A stretch of 64,000 bases of DNA from DASZQL01 sp964391865 (GCA_964391865.1 CAYMNQ010000001.1:806001-870000), one strand, 5' to 3'. Numbered from the stretch's first letter, positions 15,546 to 25,143 are shown. Notes: generated by a model not told the origin, from the sequence alone. A program made the numbers and translations.

Positions 15546-16850
15546 TCAGCGCGCGGCGTCGGTCCGCTCGATCCAGCCGCCGCCCAGGACCCAGTCGGGT
15601 TCGTGCGCGTCGTACATGACGAGCGCTTGCCCCGGCGCGACGGCGAATTGCGGTTCGTCAAAGCGGATTGCGAATCGCCCGCGGCGGCCGGAGGGGGATG
15701 GCGCGTCGGACGCGGCGTCTTCGAGGAGTTGGAGTTGGGCGGGGACTGGGGGGGAGTTGTAGCGGTATTTGGCGAGGACTCGGGGTTGGGTGTTGGGTGA
15801 GTCGTGCAGCGGGATCGCCCCTCTCCCCGGCGCTCTCCCTGAGGGGGAGGGAGGAAGAATGAGCCAGTTCGCTTCGCTCACGGTGCATGAGTGGCAGGCG
15901 AGTGCTTCGCGTGGGCCGACGGTGATGGTGTTGTTTTGGGCGTCCTTGCCGACGACGTAGATGGGGTAGCCGAGGGCGAGGTTCACGCCGCGGCGTTGGC
16001 CGATGGTGAAGCGGTGCTGGCCGTCGTGCTCTCCCACGGTGTTGCCTTCGAGATCGATGATAGGGCCGGCGCGGAGTTGTTTGGCGGCAGGGCCGAGGCG
16101 GCGCTCGACGAGCCCCGCGTAGTCGTTGTCGGGGACGAAGCAGATTTCCTGGGAGTCGGGCTTGTCAAACACGGGCAGGCCGAACTCGCGCGCGAGCTCG
16201 CGGACGCGGGGTTTTTCGAGATCGCCGATGGGGAGGAGCATGTGCGCGAGCTGGTCGCGCGGCACGCCGAAGAGGACGTAGGACTGGTCTTTGCGGTGAT
16301 CGAGGCCGCGGAGCAGGCGGTACGGCGTGCGGGGTGCGGCTTGCGGCTTGTGGTCGGAATTCGAGTCTTGGCCCAAGCCGCACTCCGCACGCTGCACCCT
16401 CGCGTAGTGGCCGCTGGCGACGTAGTCGGCGCCGATCTGCTTGGCGTAGTCGTGGAGCTTGCCGAACTTGAGCCAGTCGTTGCAGCGGACGCAGGGGTTG
16501 GGTGTGCGGCCGCTGGTGTACTCGTCGACGAAGTAGTCGATGATGCGGCCGAAGTCTTTCTTGAAGTTGCAGACGTAGAAGGGGATGCCGAGCTCGGCGG
16601 CGACGAGGCGGGCGTCGGCGGCATCGTTGATCGAGCAGCAGCCTTGGTGCCCGATCTTGAGTTTCGTTGGGTCGCACGCGACGCCGGCGGTGTCGTAGGG
16701 CTGGAGTTCGTCGAAGGTCTCGCCCGGGGAGCCGAGGCGCATGAAGACGCCGACGACTTCGTAGCCTTCGCGCAGGAGGAGCGCGGCGGCGACGGATGAA
16801 TCGACGCCGCCGGACATGGCGACCAGCACTTTTCCCTTGCTCGCGGGCAT
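15546..16850 (-). CDS. mnmA: tRNA-specific 2-thiouridylase with repeat-derived insertions
   Basis: The 434-residue protein has the PP-loop AMSGGVDSSVAAALLL near residue 10, the catalytic Cys in RTPNPCVRCN near residue 117, and the second catalytic Cys in DSQEICFVPDNDY. MnmA makes 2-thiouridine at position 34 of Lys, Glu and Gln tRNAs using sulfur relayed from cysteine desulfurase. The family is usually about 360-380 residues. The excess comes from insertions near residues 152-176 and 330-358, plus a short one near 378, whose DNA matches intergenic repeat families of this window. All catalytic motifs lie outside the insertions, so the enzyme is probably active. Confidence 0.93.
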   Translation of the reverse strand: MPASKGKVLVAMSGGVDSSVAAALLLREGYEVVGVFMRLGSPGETFDELQPYDTAGVACDPTKLKIGHQGCCSINDAADARLVAAELGIPFYVCNFKKDFGRIIDYFVDEYTSGRTPNPCVRCNDWLKFGKLHDYAKQIGADYVASGHYARVQRAECGLGQDSNSDHKPQAAPRTPYRLLRGLDHRKDQSYVLFGVPRDQLAHMLLPIGDLEKPRVRELAREFGLPVFDKPDSQEICFVPDNDYAGLVERRLGPAAKQLRAGPIIDLEGNTVGEHDGQHRFTIGQRRGVNLALGYPIYVVGKDAQNNTITVGPREALACHSCTVSEANWLILPPSPSGRAPGRGAIPLHDSPNTQPRVLAKYRYNSPPVPAQLQLLEDAASDAPSPSGRRGRFAIRFDEPQFAVAPGQALVMYDAHEPDWVLGGGWIERTDAAR

Positions 16851-16895
16851 GGGGGGATTATTGACGGGTTCGCGGGGCGACGCGCGATCGGCGGA

Positions 16896-17984
16896 TTACC
16901 AGCGTTCGGCGTCGGTTTTGGGCGACATAGGCCAGGGGTCGACGGCACGGGCGTTGATCGTGGCCCCGCCCTGCATCGCGGTGGCGGCGGCGGTGTTCAC
17001 GAAGTCGTGCGGGAAATTCAGCGCGGGCTTGGTGAGTTCGTTCAGCTTCGCGGTTTCCTCGGCGGTGAGCTTCACGTCGAGCGAGCCGAGGTTGTCCGTG
17101 AGTTGCTCCATTGTGCGGGCGCCGATGATGGTGGACTGCACGCCCGGGCGCGCGTTGACCCACGCGAGCGCGATCTGCGCGACGGAGCAGTTGCGGGACT
17201 TGGCGATGGCGGCGCAGGCGTCGATGACGGTGTAGGCGTGGTCGTTGAGATGGCGCGTGACCCACTCGCCGCGGCCCGGCTGGGTCTGCCCGGCGTTGGC
17301 ACGGGTAAACTTGCCGCTGAGCGCGCCGAACTTGAGGGGCGACCACGGGGTCACGCCCATGCCGAGTTCCTGCGCCATCGGGATGAGTTCGCCCTCGACG
17401 GTGCGCTGGAGGAGTGAGTACTCGATCTGGAGGGCGATGACGGGCGACCAGCCGCGGAGCTGGGCGATGGTCTGCGCCTGCGCGCACTTCCACGCGGGGG
17501 TGTCGGAGAAGCCGATGTAGCGGACCTTGCCGGCGCGGACGAGGTCGTCGAGCGCGCGGATGGTTTCTTCCATCGGGGTGAAGGGATCCCAGAAGTGCAT
17601 CCAGTAGAGGTCGATGTAATCGGTCTGCAGTCGGCGGAGTGATTGCTCGCAGGCGGCGAGCATGCTCTTGCGGTGCGCGCCGCCGCCGTTGGGATCGCCC
17701 GGGTACATGTTGCCGAGGAACTTGGTGGCGATGACGGCGCGGTCGCGCTTGGCGGGGCTTTTGCCGAGGTGATCGCCGATGATCTTTTCGGAGTGGCCCT
17801 TGGTGTACATGTTGGCGGTGTCGATGAAGTTGCCGCCCGCGGCGAGGAAGGCGTCGATGATGCGGCAGGAGTCGTCGACATCGCTGCCCCAGCCCCAGTC
17901 GAGCCCGAAGGTCATGGCGCCGAGGCAGAGGGGCGAGACGCGGAGGCCCGACCGGCCGAGGGTGAGATAGTGGTTGAGGGGCAT
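16896..17984 (-). CDS. Aldo/keto reductase
   Basis: The 362-residue protein is an AKR-family TIM barrel. It begins LGRSGLRVSPLCLGAMTFG and has the catalytic Asp and Tyr in FIDTANMYTKGHSE, the lysine in VIATKF, and the His in DLYWMHFWDP. The NADPH-binding end includes STIIGARTMEQLTDNL. It should reduce carbonyl compounds with NADPH; the substrate is unknown. The ATG at 17984 has GGAG eight bases upstream, which argues against the longer open frame to 18272. No pathway neighbours. Confidence 0.9.
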   Translation of the reverse strand: MPLNHYLTLGRSGLRVSPLCLGAMTFGLDWGWGSDVDDSCRIIDAFLAAGGNFIDTANMYTKGHSEKIIGDHLGKSPAKRDRAVIATKFLGNMYPGDPNGGGAHRKSMLAACEQSLRRLQTDYIDLYWMHFWDPFTPMEETIRALDDLVRAGKVRYIGFSDTPAWKCAQAQTIAQLRGWSPVIALQIEYSLLQRTVEGELIPMAQELGMGVTPWSPLKFGALSGKFTRANAGQTQPGRGEWVTRHLNDHAYTVIDACAAIAKSRNCSVAQIALAWVNARPGVQSTIIGARTMEQLTDNLGSLDVKLTAEETAKLNELTKPALNFPHDFVNTAAATAMQGGATINARAVDPWPMSPKTDAERW

Positions 17985-18061
17985 GGGTTGCTCCGGGTGC
18001 TTGCGTGTGAAGCGGCGTGAACAGCGGATGTTACGCTCAGCGCTCTCCCGGAGGTTGGGGT

Positions 18062-18787
18062 ATGAGCGTTGATTTGTATGTTGGGCCGCTGAGTCGGTAT
18101 GTGGCGCGGGATTGGTTGACCGGCATGCAGAAACTCGCCGGGCCTGACAAGGTCCACGTCGTGCGTGTTGACCCGCGCACTGGTAGGGCCGTCTCCAAGC
18201 CTGCGTTGGAATGGCGTGAAGATCCTCGCAAGCATCACAAGGCGATGCTGAACTACATGCGGACCCTGGCACGCGGGCTTCGTCCGGCGATCAATGGCGA
18301 GCTTGAGTGGGATGAGCGGCCTGATGCGCCGTACGAGTCGGAGCAGTTGCCCTGGCTGCTGTTCGGCGCGCTCTCCTTGTGGGCCGCGTATGAAGAGGAA
18401 CCGCAGCTCGTGCCGGAGAGCATTGACATCATGGAATTCGACAAGGATCCCGCGCACCGCGCGGTCACGACCCGAGCACGATCGCGGTACTCGCATCTCT
18501 ACCGCCCTACCGACCTGTGGATTCCCGTCGAAATGGAGAACCTCGTCCTCGCGCCGGGACTGCTGGGCGGCGAGATGGGAATGGGCTCATCGCCGCGGCT
18601 GGTTGCGCAGCTTGAGGAGTTGAATCGACGGACCTGGCGCGCGGATACACGCGATCTGAACGCATTTCGAAAGGAAGTCACGGCAAGCACTTCGTTTGAG
18701 CAGACCGCGATCGAGGGCTTCGCGCGCCTGCTCCGGATGGCGCGGCGGGCCGTGGAGGTGCGCATGCCGATGAAGCTGGACTATTGA
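18062..18787 (+). CDS. Hypothetical protein (241 residues), unrecognised
   Basis: I do not recognise a family. The start at 18062 has CGGAGG about ten bases upstream, so it is a real gene. The protein is soluble, opens with MSVDLYVGPLSRYVARDW, is rich in Trp, Arg and Glu, and ends in a basic helix (EGFARLLRMARRAVEVRM). There is no signal peptide or membrane helix. The stop overlaps the stop of the convergent lipoprotein gene by seven bases. The MSVDLYVGPL-like opening suggests a cytoplasmic protein, but the function cannot be inferred. Confidence 0.7.
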   Translation: MSVDLYVGPLSRYVARDWLTGMQKLAGPDKVHVVRVDPRTGRAVSKPALEWREDPRKHHKAMLNYMRTLARGLRPAINGELEWDERPDAPYESEQLPWLLFGALSLWAAYEEEPQLVPESIDIMEFDKDPAHRAVTTRARSRYSHLYRPTDLWIPVEMENLVLAPGLLGGEMGMGSSPRLVAQLEELNRRTWRADTRDLNAFRKEVTASTSFEQTAIEGFARLLRMARRAVEVRMPMKLDY

Positions 18788-19641
18788 CGCGGGGCGCTCG
18801 GCGTGTCGGCGGTCGGCAGTCTCGGCACAAGCACGACGAGCGCTTTCGCCGGCGCTGAGCCTGTGTCGGCGGCGGTGGCGCTGAGCATTGCTTGACCCAA
18901 CGTGAGCGGGCGGGGGAGTTCCGGGCCAAAGCTTGGATCGTTGGTGAGGCGTTCTTCGGGCGTGTCGGTCTCTTCTCCCCAGACGATGCCCGGTTTCTCG
19001 GCGGTGATGATGTAGACGAAGCCGGGCTCGAGGGCGGCGGCGAGGGTCAGGCCGCGGAAGACTTCGCCCTCTTGCTCGGCGGGAAGGATGGCGGGCCGGG
19101 CGTAGGGGTCGGACTGGATGTCGAGCTTGGATTGTTCGAGGAGCTGGGTGGCGAGTTCGACGCGGAGCACGGGGCCGCTGGCGCTCGGGGCGCTCCACGC
19201 GCGGGCGAGGAAGCGGAGTGAGCCGGCGGGGAGTTCGCGCGGGTTGGCGTCGATGATGAGGGCGCGGTCGGGGCGGACACGCCGGCCGCGCATCGCTTCG
19301 ATCCACTCGCGGGCCCAGCCGAGCCAGGTGCTCTGGATGGCGGCGATGGGCGGGAGCTGCGATTGGAGTGAGGGGAGGTGGGCGAGCGGGGCGCGGACCA
19401 TGCGGAAGCCGTTGAGGTTCCAGCGTTCGGCCTGCGCGGGGGTCATGGGGAGGGGGTTCGAGATGTACGGCGCGAGGACGGCGGCGACGCGCGCGTTGGT
19501 GTCGCCCGTGAGCCACCAGCGGACTTCGAGGCCGTTGGTCCCGCCGCGGATCGAGGGGTCAAAGTTGGCGGCGGAGCGCGGGGCGGGTTTGGATTCGCAG
19601 GCGACTGTGACTGCGAGCGCGAGCATCGCGAGAGCGAGCAC
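18781..19641 (-). CDS. Putative lipoprotein of unknown function
   Basis: I place the start at the GTG at 19641, preceded by AGGA. This gives a short signal peptide with a lipobox-like end (LAVTVAC), about 286 residues in all. The open frame continues upstream to 19734, but that part translates the TGGCAC hairpin repeat at 19685-19703. The mature region has a Trp-rich segment (EVRWWLTGD) and ERWNLNGFRMVRAPL, and no recognised domain. It shares the minus strand with the LOG-family gene upstream. Confidence 0.65.
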   Translation of the reverse strand: MLALAMLALAVTVACESKPAPRSAANFDPSIRGGTNGLEVRWWLTGDTNARVAAVLAPYISNPLPMTPAQAERWNLNGFRMVRAPLAHLPSLQSQLPPIAAIQSTWLGWAREWIEAMRGRRVRPDRALIIDANPRELPAGSLRFLARAWSAPSASGPVLRVELATQLLEQSKLDIQSDPYARPAILPAEQEGEVFRGLTLAAALEPGFVYIITAEKPGIVWGEETDTPEERLTNDPSFGPELPRPLTLGQAMLSATAADTGSAPAKALVVLVPRLPTADTPSAPRQ

Positions 19642-19684
19642 TATCCTGCGCGGGGCGGAGAATTGATGCAGAAGGGAGAGTAGA

Positions 19685-19703
19685 CACGGGCGGGACGCCC
19701 GTG
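19685..19703. repeat. Short TGGCAC hairpin repeat, inverted copy
   Basis: The arms CACGGGCG and CGCCCGTG flank the loop GGA, followed by CCACTAGG. With its flank it is a 27-base inverted match to the copy after aat (4769-4787). Confidence 0.8.
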
Positions 19704-19737
19704 CCACTAGGTTAGGTAGCGGAAGCGCGCGCACGGT

Positions 19738-20811
19738 TTAGTCCGCCTCGAACTCGTTGATGCGGTCGATGAGCCGGCGGAGGACGCCGACGTGCCGGCG
19801 CGTGTGGCTGAAGACGATACGCGGCAGTTCGAGATGATCGGTCTCGACCGGGAAGGGGCCGCGCTGCTGGATCGTGCCGCTCTTGATGAGAACGGGGAAC
19901 TCGGCGTTCAGGCGGTCGATATCGCCCGGCTTGAGCGGGCGCTTGAGTCGGAGCACAAGATCATCACCCACATACCTCGAGGAGTGATAGTTGTGGTAGA
20001 AGCGGCAGACGTGCTCGACGGCATCGGCAGGGGTCTTTGCCACGTAGAAGAGATTGAGATCTTCCGGGCTGATGAAGGCGCTGGAGAGGAGTTCGGTGCG
20101 GATGTAGTTGTCCCAGTGGCGCCAGTAGGTGCCGCCATGTCCCTCGATGAGGACGATCGGGACCATAGCGCTTTTGCCGGTCTGCACGAGGGTGAGGGCC
20201 TCGAAGAGCTCGTCCTGGGTGCCGAAGCCGCCGGGGAAGACGGCGACGGCTTCGCTCTGGCTGACGAACATGAGCTTGCGTGTGAAGAAGTAGCGGAAGT
20301 TGATGAGCTTGGTGTCGCCCGCGATGACGTCGTTGGTGGACTGCTCGAAGGGAAGGCGGATGGCGAGGCCGAAGGAGGCTTCGGCGCCTGGGCCTTCGTG
20401 CCCGGCTTTCATGATGCCGTCGCCCGCGCCGGTAATGACCTGCCACTGGCGCTCGGCCATCATGCGGCTGAACTCGACGGCGGCGGCGTAGTCGGGGTGC
20501 GTGGGGGGCGTGCGGGCGGAGCCGAAGATGCTGATCTTGTGGACCTCCGAGTACGGCGCGAAGACGCGGTACGCGTGGCGGAGTTCCTTCAGCGCGGCGG
20601 AGAGGAGTTTCAATTCCCCCGTGTCGCGGTCGTCGGTGACGAGCTTGAGCGAGGTGACGAGGAGGTCGCGTATGAGTTTGCCGTCGTAGCTGGTCGGGTC
20701 GCCGCTGCACTCGCTGATGAGCGCGTCGAGCCGCGCGACGAAGGCGGGGTCGTCGACGCGTCGATTTCCGGGGGTCGTGGGCGGGGTGGTTGTGCTGGCG
20801 TTGAGGGTCAT
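19738..20811 (-). CDS. LOG-family protein (nucleotide 5'-monophosphate hydrolase-like)
   Basis: The 357-residue protein carries the LOG signature PGGFGTQDELFEAL near residue 195, preceded by ITGAGDGIMKAGHEG and FRYFFTRKLMFV, all on a Rossmann-like core starting at ISIFGSART. LOG proteins include cytokinin-activating phosphoribohydrolases and Ppn/PpnN-type nucleotide hydrolases. The extended N- and C-terminal regions make this more like the long PpnN-type group than the short LOG enzymes. The start is the ATG at 20811. It follows the AsmA-like gene on the same strand, 80 bases away. Confidence 0.85.
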   Translation of the reverse strand: MTLNASTTTPPTTPGNRRVDDPAFVARLDALISECSGDPTSYDGKLIRDLLVTSLKLVTDDRDTGELKLLSAALKELRHAYRVFAPYSEVHKISIFGSARTPPTHPDYAAAVEFSRMMAERQWQVITGAGDGIMKAGHEGPGAEASFGLAIRLPFEQSTNDVIAGDTKLINFRYFFTRKLMFVSQSEAVAVFPGGFGTQDELFEALTLVQTGKSAMVPIVLIEGHGGTYWRHWDNYIRTELLSSAFISPEDLNLFYVAKTPADAVEHVCRFYHNYHSSRYVGDDLVLRLKRPLKPGDIDRLNAEFPVLIKSGTIQQRGPFPVETDHLELPRIVFSHTRRHVGVLRRLIDRINEFEAD

Positions 20812-20890
20812 CTCGCGGGAATTCTCCGTGAAAAGGCACGACACTGTACGAAGTTCGCGCGAAGAACGCTCCGGTTTTTCGGTTTGCCCG

Positions 20891-23800
20891 TCATTCTTTC
20901 GGGATGGCGGCGTCTTTCGGTCGTTCCTGGCCGCGGATAAACGAGCCGAGCATCTTCCGCGTGCCGGTGAGCGATTCGGCGCCGAACTTCGGGTCCTTGA
21001 GCGTGCCGGTGACGCGCGTGGTCACGAGTTCGTCGCGGACGGACTCCAGGATGTCGGTGAGGATGGGGATGCGCGTGCCGCTCTTCGTGCGGAACCAGAG
21101 GTCGAGGGAGGAGTCGGAGAGGCGCGTCTCGCCCTCGCCCACGATGGCAAGGGAATCGGAGAGGAGTTCGATGCGCTCGAAGACGGCGCGGTCGCCCTCG
21201 AGGAAGAGCTCGGCGGAGGCGAAGCCGAGGCGCTCGCCGACGGGAGGCTGGAAGTTTGAGAGTTCGAGGAGCGGGAGGATCCACGGGAGCTTGACGACCT
21301 CGCCGCCGCTGACGCGGAGCGTGCCGCGTCCGCGGCGTGAGTCGGGCTGGCCGGCGAGCCCGGCGAAGGAGAGGGTGCCGTCGATCTCGCCGCGGTCGTC
21401 GGCGGGGGGCGGCGCTTCGTTTGACTGCGGCGTGCCGGCGAGATCGGCGAGCATGGGCGCGAGGCGCACGCCGTTGAAATCGAGCTGGAAGTCGTAGCTG
21501 GCGGGCACGTCGGGCGAGGGGGCGGTGTTGATGCGCCCGCGCGCGGAGATGACCCCGCCGTGCGCGCTGGCGTTGATGAGCGGGAAGACGTAGAGCCCGG
21601 CGGCGTCTCCCGATCCGAGCTTGGCACGCCCGTTGGTGAGCGTCAGCCCCAGCACGTCGAGGCGTTCGGCGAGCATGGAGACCTCGACGCGCGGCTCGCT
21701 CTCCCCCGCGCGCTGCTCGACGCGCAAGCCCGCGCGGGCGGTGAGCTGCTCGATGGGGACGGCGGCGTTGAGCTTCGCGTCTTCGAGCCACGCTTCGCCC
21801 GTGAAGGTGAACGCGGGGCCGAGGGCGGAGTCGTTGATGAGGAGTTGCCCGTCGCGCAGCCCGAAGCCGCCGCCGATCATGAGCTCGATGGTGTTCAGCA
21901 CGCTGTCGACGCGCCCGGGCATCGCGGCGCGGAAGTCCCGCGGCAGCCCGCGTCCTTCGAGGGTGAAGGCGAGATTGGCGGAGGGGAACGAGCCGCGCTG
22001 GAAATCGCCGTCGAGCGTGAAACCCCAGTCAGCGGCGGCGGCGCGGAGCTGCTCGACGCGACCGTGCTGCGGGCCGATGGAAATGCGCCCGGTGACCTGG
22101 TTGAACTGCATGGTCTCGCCGCGGCGGGTGAGGGTGAGCTGGCGCGGCTCGATCCAGGAGTCCATCTCCGGCGCGCGGTCGGCGAGTCGGCGGAGGATCG
22201 CGCCGGCGTCGAAGACGCCGGCGGCGTTCGCGGCGTCGAGCACGGCGGCAGCGCGGGCGTCGAACGAGCGGGCGATGGCGCGGACCATGGGGGACTCGAA
22301 GCGGCAGCCTTCGAGCGTCGCGCGGAGTTCTGACGGGGTCGCTTCGGCGAGGGCGACCGAGCCGTCGAGCTCGAGCGTTCCGACGGGCTGGGCGTCGAAC
22401 GACACAGCGCAGCGCACGGCGTTGAGGAACGCTTCGCTCCGGGTGATCTCGGCGGAGCCGGACGGGTTGTCGAGCGTGATGCGCCCGCCGAAGGCGGTCA
22501 ACGCGAGCTGGCGCGGGTGGCTCACGCGGGCGCGGAAATCAACGGCGTCGCCCGTGCCTTGTACTGTGACCGAACCATCGACGATGCCCGCGGGGTTGTA
22601 CGACTCGCGGAGGGAGCGGAGCGCCGGACCCTGTGTGGGCGCGACCGCGCCGACGAGGCGCTCGATGGGCAGGCCGAGGTCGAGGTCGTCGAAGCGGACG
22701 CTGCCGTCGATCGTGGGCAGATCGTCGGGCGCTTTGCTCAGGGCGCTGGCTTCGATTTCGAAGGAGCCTGTGGCTCCGGCCGCCCCGCCGCCGATGGTGC
22801 CGCGGACGGCGTGGAGCGTCGCGCCGCGCTCGGTGAGGGTCATGGAGCCGGAGATGCCGGTGAGGGGCATGCCGCCCTCGATGACGCCGCCCTCGCGGAT
22901 GATCGCGCCGGGCTCGGCGGATAGGCCTTGGGCGCGGACGTCAACGGTATAGCCGACGCTGCCCGGTACCCCAGCCCCTTGCGCGGTGTGGCGGACCACG
23001 GCATCGGCGTCAGCGCGGCCGGCGAGTCGCAGCCGGCGGATGAGTTCGGCGGCGGAGAGGCCCTCGTTGCTCGCGGGCGGGGGGTTTTCGTTGGGGCGTT
23101 CGAGCGCGAAGACGAGCAGCGGGTCGATGGGCACGGCGCGCCCGGTGATCGCGATGTCCGGGGCGTAGTCGGCGGCGGCGTAGTTGACGGTGCCCTTCAC
23201 GCTGCCGGTCGCGCCGCTGAGCCCTTCGACGGTAGCGCACTCGAATGCAGCGGTCTGCTCGGTGATCCGGATCGAGACATCGCGCGCGATGCACGGGTAC
23301 GGCAGGCGCTTCACCAGCACGCCGACTTCGGGCGCGCGGAGGGTGATGTCGGTGAGGTACTCGTGATCTGGGCCGTCTTCGCGCGTGACGCGGACCGCCA
23401 TCTCCGCCACGCCGCCGAGTTCGAAGGCGGGCATGCTCACGGGGCCGGCTTCAGCGCCGGGCGGCGCGATCAAGCGCTGCTCGATGAGACGTGCGTGCGC
23501 GGCGCGGTCGAAGATCACGCCGAAGATCTCGCGCCGGTGCTCGGGGAGCGATCGCTCGAAGAGTTCGTCGAGGGGGATATCGACGACGGTGACGACGATA
23601 TCGACGGCGGCGTCGTCGGTGGGGGGCCAGATGCGGCCCGACGCGAGCAGGCGAGCGGTGGTCGGTCCGGAACCGACGACGCGGACGATCTCGACGGCGT
23701 TGTCATCGAATGTCACCGTGCCCGCGAGGTCGGTGATGGGGTAACTGAATCGCTGGAACTCGGCGCGGCCCTTCTCGAACTCGATCAGCCCCGACACCTT

Positions 23801-25054
23801 CACGGGCGAGGAGCCTTCGGCGGTCGGATCCGCGCGGGTGACCTGCACGCGCGCGAGAACTTCCGCCGTTGGAGAGCTGAAGCGCTGGATGAGCCGGCGC
23901 GCGATTCGGGGCGCGAGCGGGAGGATGTCCGGGCGGTCGATCAGCTTGAACTTGTTGGCGATGATCTTGCAGTCGAGGGCGGAATTCAGGTCGAGCGACG
24001 ATGTTCTCAGCACGACCTGGCAGGGCATTTCTTCGATCGACCCGGCAAGGTCGGCCGACAGCCCGCCGCCGGCATCGAACCGGATGGTGCCGGACACGCC
24101 GCGCATCGCGAGCAAGCCGGCGGGGGTTGCGTCGTCTTCATTGACGCGCGCGGGGACGGGGATGTTCATCGTCACGCCGTCCAGGGTGAAGCCGGCTGAG
24201 GGGCCGTTCTTGCGGTCGTAGCCGAGTTCGGCTTCACGGATGGAGCCGCTGATCGCCATGGTGCGCCAGAGGTCGCGCACCGGGGTGGGCGCGGTCTTTC
24301 GCCCCCACTCGGCGAGGTCGACGTTCTGGAGCGTGAGCTTGCCCGAGAGCAGCGCGACATCCACCTGCCCGGTGACGCGCACGCCCTTGGGCGCGGTGTT
24401 GAGGTCGATCACGTCGCCCGGGTTCGTGCCCTTGATCTCCGTCATGGCGAGGGTGTAAAGCGAACTGCCGGCGCGCTTCTGCGAGAGCGATCCGGCGAGC
24501 ATGATGGAGTCGAGGACGTGGTACGAACCGGGCGCGTGCTCGCCGAGTTCGAGCGTGCCGGAGACGATATCGATGTTGGGGACGGCGGACACGATCCCGC
24601 CGCTCCCGCTCTGCGCAAGCGGCGAGACGTTGAGCGATTGATCCGGCCCGATCGAGAGTCGCACGATGGGGTTGATGAGCGTGAGGTCGCGCACCGCTCC
24701 CCCGGAACTCCCGAGAATCATGCCGAGCCAGGAGACGCCGATGCTGACCCTGGGCGATTCGAGGAAGACGCCCTCCGGGCCGCTGACGCCCGGCACGCGC
24801 AGCACCAGATCGCGCACGAGGATGACCCCGCCGAGTGAGACGCGGGCGCTGGAGCAGGCGGCTTCGCAGCCAACGGCGGATTCGATCGCGGGGACGACGA
24901 GGGCGCGCATGACGCGCGTCTGCGAGAGGATCGCGAGCGTGAGAATGATCACGGACGCGGCGAAGAGCGCGGCACGCGTTGCGCGCCGGGCGCGGTGCCG
25001 CCAACGGCTTTGATTGGCTGGTGCTGCTCGCGCGCTCGTGCCGGTGGGGGTCAC
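20891..25054 (-). CDS. AsmA-like/TamB-type giant envelope protein
   Basis: The 1387-residue protein has one N-terminal membrane anchor (near residues 28-48, ALFAASVIILTLAILS). A very long beta-strand-rich body follows, with repeated SGTIRFD, GSVTVQGTG and DGSVRFDDLDLG-type segments. The C-terminal AsmA-like region includes RGTLRVSGGEVVKLPWILPLLELSNF and VTGTLKDPKFG. AsmA/TamB-type proteins are bridge-like lipid or protein transport factors of the periplasm. It likely spans or sits in the periplasm of this diderm; the cargo is unknown. The gene lies downstream of the DUF4340 gene on the same strand. Confidence 0.85.
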   Translation of the reverse strand: MTPTGTSARAAPANQSRWRHRARRATRAALFAASVIILTLAILSQTRVMRALVVPAIESAVGCEAACSSARVSLGGVILVRDLVLRVPGVSGPEGVFLESPRVSIGVSWLGMILGSSGGAVRDLTLINPIVRLSIGPDQSLNVSPLAQSGSGGIVSAVPNIDIVSGTLELGEHAPGSYHVLDSIMLAGSLSQKRAGSSLYTLAMTEIKGTNPGDVIDLNTAPKGVRVTGQVDVALLSGKLTLQNVDLAEWGRKTAPTPVRDLWRTMAISGSIREAELGYDRKNGPSAGFTLDGVTMNIPVPARVNEDDATPAGLLAMRGVSGTIRFDAGGGLSADLAGSIEEMPCQVVLRTSSLDLNSALDCKIIANKFKLIDRPDILPLAPRIARRLIQRFSSPTAEVLARVQVTRADPTAEGSSPVKVSGLIEFEKGRAEFQRFSYPITDLAGTVTFDDNAVEIVRVVGSGPTTARLLASGRIWPPTDDAAVDIVVTVVDIPLDELFERSLPEHRREIFGVIFDRAAHARLIEQRLIAPPGAEAGPVSMPAFELGGVAEMAVRVTREDGPDHEYLTDITLRAPEVGVLVKRLPYPCIARDVSIRITEQTAAFECATVEGLSGATGSVKGTVNYAAADYAPDIAITGRAVPIDPLLVFALERPNENPPPASNEGLSAAELIRRLRLAGRADADAVVRHTAQGAGVPGSVGYTVDVRAQGLSAEPGAIIREGGVIEGGMPLTGISGSMTLTERGATLHAVRGTIGGGAAGATGSFEIEASALSKAPDDLPTIDGSVRFDDLDLGLPIERLVGAVAPTQGPALRSLRESYNPAGIVDGSVTVQGTGDAVDFRARVSHPRQLALTAFGGRITLDNPSGSAEITRSEAFLNAVRCAVSFDAQPVGTLELDGSVALAEATPSELRATLEGCRFESPMVRAIARSFDARAAAVLDAANAAGVFDAGAILRRLADRAPEMDSWIEPRQLTLTRRGETMQFNQVTGRISIGPQHGRVEQLRAAAADWGFTLDGDFQRGSFPSANLAFTLEGRGLPRDFRAAMPGRVDSVLNTIELMIGGGFGLRDGQLLINDSALGPAFTFTGEAWLEDAKLNAAVPIEQLTARAGLRVEQRAGESEPRVEVSMLAERLDVLGLTLTNGRAKLGSGDAAGLYVFPLINASAHGGVISARGRINTAPSPDVPASYDFQLDFNGVRLAPMLADLAGTPQSNEAPPPADDRGEIDGTLSFAGLAGQPDSRRGRGTLRVSGGEVVKLPWILPLLELSNFQPPVGERLGFASAELFLEGDRAVFERIELLSDSLAIVGEGETRLSDSSLDLWFRTKSGTRIPILTDILESVRDELVTTRVTGTLKDPKFGAESLTGTRKMLGSFIRGQERPKDAAIPKE

Positions 25055-25143
25055 TCGGGATTATTGTCGCATGTTGATGAATAGATGTGCCACTGACCTG
25101 TTCCTGCGGGTCAATGGCACGGCATACATGCATCGTTCGACGC

